This document shows, piece by piece, positions 6,220-11,505 of a stretch of 11,505 bases of DNA. Made by a program: the position numbers and the translations under genes. The DNA is from Sulfurimonas sp. (lineage in GTDB: Bacteria > Campylobacterota > Campylobacteria > Campylobacterales > Sulfurimonadaceae). The stretch spans positions 1 to 11,505 of the forward strand of contig JAKISR010000057.1 of NCBI GenBank assembly GCA_021648465.1. Reading direction: 5' to 3'. The notes under the pieces were generated by a model. It saw nothing but the letters and a program-made list of their open reading frames with translations. It did no database searches and was not told where the DNA came from. Every line of letters starts with the position of its first letter. Position 1 is the first letter of the stretch.

Positions 6220-9200
6220 ATGCAGCTTGGATTAAATAATAGACTGAAAATAATTAGTCTTATCCCTATAATTGTACTGTTTTCTATAACAAGCTATTAC
6301 GTTTATACTTCGTTTATACAATATAAACAAACACAACAACTACAATATACACTAGATCAAAATAATTATATAAATGAAATTATTGGTAACCTAGCTCGTG
6401 AAAGTGGTATTAGTGCTATATATATTGGCAATAGAAAAGAAAATATAAAAAAATCTCTTGTTGAACAAAGAAAAATTGTAGATAAAAAAATTTCCAACTA
6501 TATAAAATACTCTGAAGATATGAGAAAATCACATACACATTCAGAAAATGAAAATGAAATCTCCTGCGTAATATGTGATAATATAAAAAGTGTGTCTTTT
6601 GCTGTTGAAGAAATAAACTCTATAAGATTACTAATTAATAATAATAAAATAAAATTTAATGAAATGTTTATTGATTCATACAGCACCATACAACAAAAAC
6701 TTATGAAACAGATTGAACAAATTGCAGACAGTCATTCAGACAAAGAGATAAATGAACTATATAATTTATACATCGATATGGTAAAAGCCAAAGAGTTTTC
6801 AAGTATCGAAAGAGGATATATCTCATATATTATCTCAAGCTCAACTAAATTAAAAGAGGTAGGATTAAATAATTGGTTATCTATAATTGGTAAAGCCGAT
6901 TCATTAAACTATGAAAGAGTAACAAATAAAGATATAGTTGATAAACTTCATGCTTTATTTACAAATCAACGTAGCATAAAACTAATAAAAAATATAAACT
7001 CAAAAAGAACAGAGTTAATTACAACTTCTAAACAAGGAAAATATACAATCTCTTCTGCTGATTGGTTTACAATTCAATCAAAAAAAATTAAAATCATTTC
7101 TGATGCAGAAAGATTATTATCATCTGCAATGAATGAAAGAGCTTTAACTGTACAATCAGAATCTCTTCAAGTTCTTATTATAACATCAGCAATTTGGATA
7201 ATTGCTATAATACTTGGTATTCTTGGTTATTTACTATCTCATGAAATTTCAAACAATATAAGACATCTTGAAGATGTTCTTAAAAAAGTTGCGGTAGATG
7301 GGGATTCAAAGAAAAAAATAAATCTTCATACTTCAGATGGAACCAATGAAGCATATGAATTCTTAGAAGAAATAATTGAGAGAACAAAGAAAGATAAGAT
7401 ATCTGCTCAAGAAGCAAGTGAAGCAAAATCGATGTTTTTAGCCAATATGTCACATGAAATTCGTACTCCACTAAATGGTATTGTTGGCTTTACAGAACTT
7501 TTAAAAGATTCTAATCTAGAAGAAGAACAGCGTGAATTTGTTGATATTATTGAAAAAAGTTCTGAAAATCTTCTTAATATTATCAACAATATTCTTGATC
7601 TTTCTAAAATTGAAAGCAATAAACTTGAAATTGAAAGTATTACCTTTAACCCTATTGCTGAGTTTGAAAGTGCTGTAGAAATTTATGCTGTTCGAGCAAG
7701 TGAAAAGCATATCGACCTTGGGTGTTTTATTGATCCAGCATTAGAATTTCCTCTAAAAGGTGACCCTACAAAAATAAAAGAGATAATTATCAACCTTTTA
7801 TCAAATGCTGTTAAATTTACTAGTAATGCTGGTTCAATTAATATAAATATTAGAAAGATTCCTAGTGATAGAGTTGGAAAAACAACAGTAAAATTTGAGA
7901 TACAAGATACTGGAATTGGTGTTACAAGTGAGCAAAAATCTAAAATATTTGAGGCATTCTCTCAAGCAGATATATCTATTACTCGTAAATATGGCGGTAC
8001 TGGACTAGGGCTTACAATCTCAAGAAATTTTATAGAAATCATGGGAGGAAAACTTGATTTAAATAGTAAATTAGGAGAGGGTGCAACTTTCTTTTTTACA
8101 CTTGAATTTGAAGATGTGGATACATTAAACGAAAGTTCAGAAGATCAATTTAGCAATCTAAATGTATTAATTATGAGTAATTCTTTAAAAACTAAAGAGC
8201 AAGACAACTACCTAAGAGAATATCTTGATTTTTATGGTATCAAACATACAACTTTTTACAATATAAGTGAGCTTTTAGCTCTTCAAAAAGATACTCAATT
8301 AAGCATTATAATTGTTGATTTTGATTATGTAGATGAAATCACATTATCTGAAATTGTAAAACTTCCTCAAGATCTTATACTTTTAACAAAATCAAATATG
8401 ATTAAAAATATAGATGCTTTAAGTTTAGATATATTTAAAATATTATACGAGCCTTTACACTCAAGTAAATTAAAATCTACATTTAAAAACTATATCACTA
8501 CTAATAAAACAATAGAAATAAATGAAAAACCATCCCATAAAAAGTTTGATTCCTCTACATCTAAATTTGCTGCAAATGTTTTGATTGCTGAAGATAATAT
8601 AATAAATCAAAAATTAATACAAAGAACTTTAGAAGATTTAGGCTTAACTATAACTATCGCCAATAATGGTCTTGACGCATTTCAAAAAAGAAAAGATGAA
8701 AATTTTGATTTAATATTTATGGATATTCAAATGCCTATTTTAGATGGAGTTGAAGCAACAGCAGAAATTCTAGAATACGAAGCAGATTATAATCAAAAAC
8801 ATGTGCCTATTATTGCTTTAACAGCAAACGCTCTAAAAGATGATAGAGAAAGGTTTCTTGATGCTGGGCTTGATGAGTATACTACAAAACCTATTATTCG
8901 CTCAGAAATAATATCTATCTTAAACCAATTTTTATCGAATCATATTGTTACTTCATCTTCTTTAAAATCCAAAGATGAAAAATTGCCTCAAAAATCAAAA
9001 TCAAATTATAAAGCAGATATATTAATTGCTAAAAAAAGTACTTTTGAAATAAAACTATATACAAAAATTATTAAAAATATAGAAGGTTTAACATATGAGA
9101 CTACCTCCTCCTTAGAAAATTTCGAAGAACTAATCTTAAATAATTCATACAAAGTCATATTATTTGATAAAGAGTATAACAATATAAATATAGAAGACAT

Positions 9201-9372
9201 CACGTCTACTATTAAGAAGCAAAATATTATCAACAATTCAGATTCATATATTGTGCTTATTGATGATTCTATAAAAAAAGATGCTTCAAAACATTTAAAA
9301 TATGTAGATAGAATTATTAAAAATGCGGTAAACAAAGAGCTGCTTAAGTCTTTGTTTACTAAACATACTTAA
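6220..9372 (+). CDS. NIT-domain hybrid sensor histidine kinase with three receiver-like domains
   Basis: A 1050-residue inner-membrane kinase. Transmembrane helices lie at about 10-33 and 317-340. Between them is a helical periplasmic domain that fits the NIT (nitrate/nitrite-sensing) family: LARESGISAIYIG (58-70), SIERGYIS (195-202), DWF (281-283). A loop at 105-119 carries H105, H107, C116 and C119. Next come a HAMP-like linker, HisKA with H412 (MSHEIRTPLNG), and an ATPase domain with N525/N529, D563-x-GIG and YGGTGLGL (591-598). Receiver 1 (about 646-765) lacks the acidic pair and has Glu in place of the conserved Lys (YEPL). Receiver 2 (about 785-905) is intact: E791, D792, D835, K890. 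Receiver 3 (about 931-1045) has AKKS for the acidic pair. The ATG follows the Hpt stop by 3 nt. It probably starts the phosphorelay; the actual ligand is unknown. Confidence 0.9.
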   Translation: MQLGLNNRLKIISLIPIIVLFSITSYYVYTSFIQYKQTQQLQYTLDQNNYINEIIGNLARESGISAIYIGNRKENIKKSLVEQRKIVDKKISNYIKYSEDMRKSHTHSENENEISCVICDNIKSVSFAVEEINSIRLLINNNKIKFNEMFIDSYSTIQQKLMKQIEQIADSHSDKEINELYNLYIDMVKAKEFSSIERGYISYIISSSTKLKEVGLNNWLSIIGKADSLNYERVTNKDIVDKLHALFTNQRSIKLIKNINSKRTELITTSKQGKYTISSADWFTIQSKKIKIISDAERLLSSAMNERALTVQSESLQVLIITSAIWIIAIILGILGYLLSHEISNNIRHLEDVLKKVAVDGDSKKKINLHTSDGTNEAYEFLEEIIERTKKDKISAQEASEAKSMFLANMSHEIRTPLNGIVGFTELLKDSNLEEEQREFVDIIEKSSENLLNIINNILDLSKIESNKLEIESITFNPIAEFESAVEIYAVRASEKHIDLGCFIDPALEFPLKGDPTKIKEIIINLLSNAVKFTSNAGSININIRKIPSDRVGKTTVKFEIQDTGIGVTSEQKSKIFEAFSQADISITRKYGGTGLGLTISRNFIEIMGGKLDLNSKLGEGATFFFTLEFEDVDTLNESSEDQFSNLNVLIMSNSLKTKEQDNYLREYLDFYGIKHTTFYNISELLALQKDTQLSIIIVDFDYVDEITLSEIVKLPQDLILLTKSNMIKNIDALSLDIFKILYEPLHSSKLKSTFKNYITTNKTIEINEKPSHKKFDSSTSKFAANVLIAEDNIINQKLIQRTLEDLGLTITIANNGLDAFQKRKDENFDLIFMDIQMPILDGVEATAEILEYEADYNQKHVPIIALTANALKDDRERFLDAGLDEYTTKPIIRSEIISILNQFLSNHIVTSSSLKSKDEKLPQKSKSNYKADILIAKKSTFEIKLYTKIIKNIEGLTYETTSSLENFEELILNNSYKVILFDKEYNNINIEDITSTIKKQNIINNSDSYIVLIDDSIKKDASKHLKYVDRIIKNAVNKELLKSLFTKHT

Positions 9373-9374
9373 AA

Positions 9375-9378
9375 AGGA
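9375..9378 (+). promoter_or_regulatory. Ribosome binding site AGGA deciding a TTG start
   Basis: AGGA within AAAAAGGATAA sits 6 nt before TTG 9385, right after the kinase stop. It fixes the response-regulator start: an ATG further in (codon 14) would remove the first strand and the acidic phosphorylation pocket. Confidence 0.7.
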
Positions 9379-9384
9379 TAACCT

Positions 9385-9756
9385 TTGTCAAAAGAACTAG
9401 TAATTTTAGCGGTAGATGATGATATGATAAATTTAAAATTATTAAAATCAATGCTAATGAAAAACCCTGATGTAAAAGAAGTGCTTGAAGCAAAAAATGG
9501 AGCAGATGCTATAGGGTGTATTAGATCTAGGAATGATATAAATTTAATCTTATTAGATATTATAATGCCTATTATGAACGGCTTAGAGTTGTTAAAAGTG
9601 GTTCGAGCAGATGAAAATATAGAACAAATGCCGATTATCATTTTAACAACTGATGAAACAAAGAAGACGGAAGCTTTAGAACTTGGTGCTAATGGCTTTT
9701 TAATGAAGCCTATTAGAAATAATGATTTAATAAAAAAAATAAATGAAAGTGTTTAA
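9385..9756 (+). CDS. Single-domain CheY-like response regulator
   Basis: A 123-residue cytoplasmic receiver with nothing attached. All phosphorylation residues are present: the acidic cluster D11-D13, phosphoacceptor D58 in LLLDIIMP-type context, T88 in ILTTDE and K108 in LMKPI. The length matches CheY. The TTG start is supported by AGGA 6 nt upstream and by the complete first strand (LVILAVDDD). It is the last gene of the operon, 12 nt after the kinase, so it is the likely end point of the phosphorelay through the Hpt protein. With no output domain it must act by binding a partner (flagellar switch, kinase, or other protein) or serve as a phosphate sink. Confidence 0.92.
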   Translation: MSKELVILAVDDDMINLKLLKSMLMKNPDVKEVLEAKNGADAIGCIRSRNDINLILLDIIMPIMNGLELLKVVRADENIEQMPIIILTTDETKKTEALELGANGFLMKPIRNNDLIKKINESV

Positions 9757-9842
9757 TAATCTGTGTCAGCATTAGATAATTAAGCCCTCTGAACAATCAA
9801 CTAAACTAACTTAATTTTATAGCACATCATTAATTTCTTCAA

Positions 9843-9864
9843 ATCTGACTTAATTAAGTCGGAT
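9843..9864. terminator. Palindromic hairpin between convergent genes
   Basis: A perfect 14-bp palindrome GACTTAATTAAGTC (9847-9860) is extended on each side by four further positions with one T/G pair, giving a 9-bp stem around an AATT loop. On the plus strand it is followed by TATATTTTAGTC and then an eight-T run inside the ispG end. It lies between the stop of the response regulator and the stop of ispG, so it may terminate both. A weaker 7-bp repeat (AATTAAG 9778-9784, CTTAATT 9810-9816) precedes it. The rest of 9757-9842 shows nothing. Confidence 0.5.
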
Positions 9865-9869
9865 ATATT

Positions 9870-10931
9870 TTAGTCTATTTTTTTTGCCATTTTTTCAACT
9901 TCTGCTACAAATCTATCTACAAGCTCACTTTCATCTAAATTTGCTACAACTTCACCTTTTACCATAACAAGACCTTTTCCTTTACCATAAGCTATAGCAA
10001 TATCAGAATGAGCAGCTTCACCTATGGCATTTACAACACAGCCCATAACAGAAACATTTAGAGGTGCTTTTATGTGAGCAGTTCGCTCCTCTATCTCTCC
10101 AACAGCTGTTACTAAATCAGCTTCTATTCTTCCACAAGTTGGGCAAGAGATGATGTTAAGACCATCTTTTACAGCACCACTATCTTTTAGAATTGCACGA
10201 GCTACTTTTATCTCATCTTCAAGCTCTCCAGTTATAGAGACTCTCATAGTATCGCCAATACCATCAAGTAAAAGCGTACCAAGACCTATAGCACTTTTAA
10301 CAGTTGCATGAAACATTGTTCCAGCCTCTGTAACTCCTAAGTGAAATGGATAGTTGTTTTTAGGACGAAGCATTCTATAGGCATCTACAGTTCTTTGTAC
10401 ATCACTAGCTTTTAAAGATATTTTAATATCTTCAAATCCTAAATCTTCTAAGTATTTGATATTATACTCAGCAGAAGCCACCATACCCTCAGCAGTTTGT
10501 CCGTACTTATTTAAAAACCCTTTTTCAAGTGAGCCAGAATTAACACCGATACGGATAGGGATATTTCTTTGCTGACAAGCCTCAACAACCTCTTTTACTC
10601 TAGCTTTTGAACCAATATTTCCAGGATTTATACGGATACAGTCAACAACTTCAGCAGCTACAAGAGCAAGACGATGATTAAAGTGAATATCTGCAACAAG
10701 AGGTAAAGAGATTTGCTCTTTTATAGATTTTAGTGCTAGTGCATCTTCCATCTCAGGAACAGCAACTCTAACGATATCACACCCTGCAAAATGAAGTCTT
10801 TTTATCTGTGCAACTGTAGCTTTAACATCAGAAGTTTTTGAAAATGTCATCGATTGTGTACTTATTGGTGCATCTCCACCAACAGCTACATCTCCAACAA
10901 AAATTTGTTTAGTTTTTACTCTGTTTATCAT
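9870..10931 (-). CDS. ispG: 4-hydroxy-3-methylbut-2-enyl diphosphate synthase IspG (GcpE)
   Basis: Reduces 2-C-methylerythritol 2,4-cyclodiphosphate to HMBPP, the penultimate step of the MEP isoprenoid pathway, using a [4Fe-4S] cluster. The 353 residues match the short bacterial form. A TIM-barrel N-terminal domain includes QSMTFSKTSDV (26-36), ADIHFNHRLAL (80-90) and RINPGNIG (100-107). The C-terminal domain carries the cluster ligands C263 and C266 (SCPTCGR), C298 (MGCVVNAIGEA) and E305. The ATG at 10931 has only a weak ribosome site but begins at the usual family start (INRVKTKQIFVGD). Visibly richer in G+C than the signalling operon. It lies 44 bp downstream of the TonB receptor on the same strand, with no clear terminator or promoter between. 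Confidence 0.97.
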   Translation of the reverse strand: MINRVKTKQIFVGDVAVGGDAPISTQSMTFSKTSDVKATVAQIKRLHFAGCDIVRVAVPEMEDALALKSIKEQISLPLVADIHFNHRLALVAAEVVDCIRINPGNIGSKARVKEVVEACQQRNIPIRIGVNSGSLEKGFLNKYGQTAEGMVASAEYNIKYLEDLGFEDIKISLKASDVQRTVDAYRMLRPKNNYPFHLGVTEAGTMFHATVKSAIGLGTLLLDGIGDTMRVSITGELEDEIKVARAILKDSGAVKDGLNIISCPTCGRIEADLVTAVGEIEERTAHIKAPLNVSVMGCVVNAIGEAAHSDIAIAYGKGKGLVMVKGEVVANLDESELVDRFVAEVEKMAKKID

Positions 10932-10975
10932 AAATAGATTCTATCTTTTTTGTAATAAAAGAGGGCTTTATAAAT

Positions 10976-11505
10976 TTAAAATTTAAAAGTCAAATTAGAG
11001 TAAACATATCTCCCAGGTTCATTCATAAGCATAACATCATCAGCTCCCCCAGTAGTTATAAGAGTTAAATCTACATAAGTGTTATTTACAGCATAAGTTT
11101 TATCAAAAAGATTATTTACGCCTAGAGTTAGTTCTATATTTTTGCTAAATGTGTGTTTCGCTTTCATATTTAAGATAGCCCATCCATTGATTTTTTGTTC
11201 TCCGTTGTCACTATCAATTCTGCTCCATTTATCAGAAGCTTGAACCTCCATAGTTGCTATTGAGTTGTTTGCATATTCATAGTTAAGTGCTATATTTGCT
11301 CTAAGTGGTGCCATATCTGCTAAATCTTTATCATTTTGTCCACTAAGTGCTTCATCTTTTTTGCCAACTTTATAAGAGACCCCACTATCAAGAGTTATAT
11401 CATCACTTACAAAATAAGAGCTACTTAATTCCGCTCCATATATTTTTGCGTCTATGTTAGCAAATGCATTTACCGCAACACTTTTTTGTATATAAATATA
11501 ATCTT
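10976..11505 (-). CDS. TonB-dependent outer-membrane receptor, C-terminal part (cut by window edge)
   Basis: The frame is open to the right edge, so only the last ~176 residues are visible. They alternate as beta-barrel strands: IDAKIYGAELSSSYFVSD, ITLDSGVSYKVGKKD, PLRANIALNYEYA, then ELTLGVNNLFDKTYA, the hallmark TonB-receptor motif, then NEPGRYVYSNLTFKF with the terminal Phe needed for barrel assembly. These proteins import metal chelates or cofactors across the outer membrane using TonB energy. The IDAKIYGAE, MAPLRA and NEPGR segments recall the OprC/NosA copper-receptor group, a tentative guess. The internal ATG at 11314 is not the start. Plug domain and signal peptide lie outside the window. 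Confidence 0.88.
   Translation of the reverse strand, partial: DYIYIQKSVAVNAFANIDAKIYGAELSSSYFVSDDITLDSGVSYKVGKKDEALSGQNDKDLADMAPLRANIALNYEYANNSIATMEVQASDKWSRIDSDNGEQKINGWAILNMKAKHTFSKNIELTLGVNNLFDKTYAVNNTYVDLTLITTGGADDVMLMNEPGRYVYSNLTFKF

Noticed and set aside
6574..6579. c-type heme attachment site in the kinase sensor (CVIC)
   Set aside because: CxxC is followed by Asp; a c-heme site needs CxxCH.
7280..7710. Three overlapping antisense frames across the HisKA region
   Set aside because: The sense strand encodes unmistakable HisKA motifs; the antisense frames are by-products of codon bias.
9006..9335. 109-codon antisense frame inside the kinase C-terminus
   Set aside because: Its composition mirrors the AT-rich kinase gene in reverse, with no family features and no ribosome site.
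9369..9641. 90-codon open frame antisense to the response regulator
   Set aside because: It lies opposite a well-supported receiver gene, has low-complexity Ile/Ser/Phe-rich composition and no ribosome site; it is a shadow frame.

Overview
The window reads as chromosome from an AT-rich member of Campylobacterota (Epsilonproteobacteria), most like Sulfurimonas, Sulfurovum or Arcobacter. This is inferred from the very low G+C visible in most genes, the small DciA-type protein directly ahead of uvrC, an epsilon-style NadB, the stand-alone Aer/CetB-like PAS protein, and the style of the Hpt and kinase proteins. No search was possible, so the genus is not fixed.

Layout. Positions 1-301 hold no clear gene: a 13-bp hairpin, a 12-bp perfect palindrome and a possible interrupted small membrane-protein frame on the minus strand. 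A minus-strand pair follows, a small LptM-like lipoprotein and nadB (L-aspartate oxidase, NAD synthesis). It is divergent from a plus-strand pair, a DciA/DUF721-like protein and uvrC (nucleotide excision repair). The 5' ends of the two divergent units overlap by about 36 bp. After uvrC comes a tight four-gene plus-strand signalling operon (4231-9756): an Aer-like PAS protein, a protein with a PAS-like N-terminus, one active-looking Hpt domain and one degenerate Hpt domain, a 1050-residue NIT-domain hybrid histidine kinase with one intact and two degenerate receivers, and a lone CheY-like receiver started by TTG. A palindromic hairpin separates it from the convergent ispG (isoprenoid MEP pathway), which lies downstream of a TonB-dependent receptor cut by the window edge.

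How the genes work together. The four signalling genes contain every part of a phosphorelay: sensor, kinase His, receiver Asp, Hpt His and a final receiver Asp. There is no DNA-binding, cyclic-di-GMP or methyl-accepting output domain in the operon. The likely inputs are a periplasmic signal through the NIT domain and a flavin or redox signal through the Aer-like PAS. The output probably lies elsewhere, for example the flagellar motor or chemotaxis machinery. The most notable points are an HxH plus CxxC cluster in the periplasmic sensor, the second Hpt without its histidine, and the two vestigial receivers in the kinase. The remaining genes are ordinary housekeeping genes, and no mobile element, CRISPR array, tRNA or rRNA was seen.
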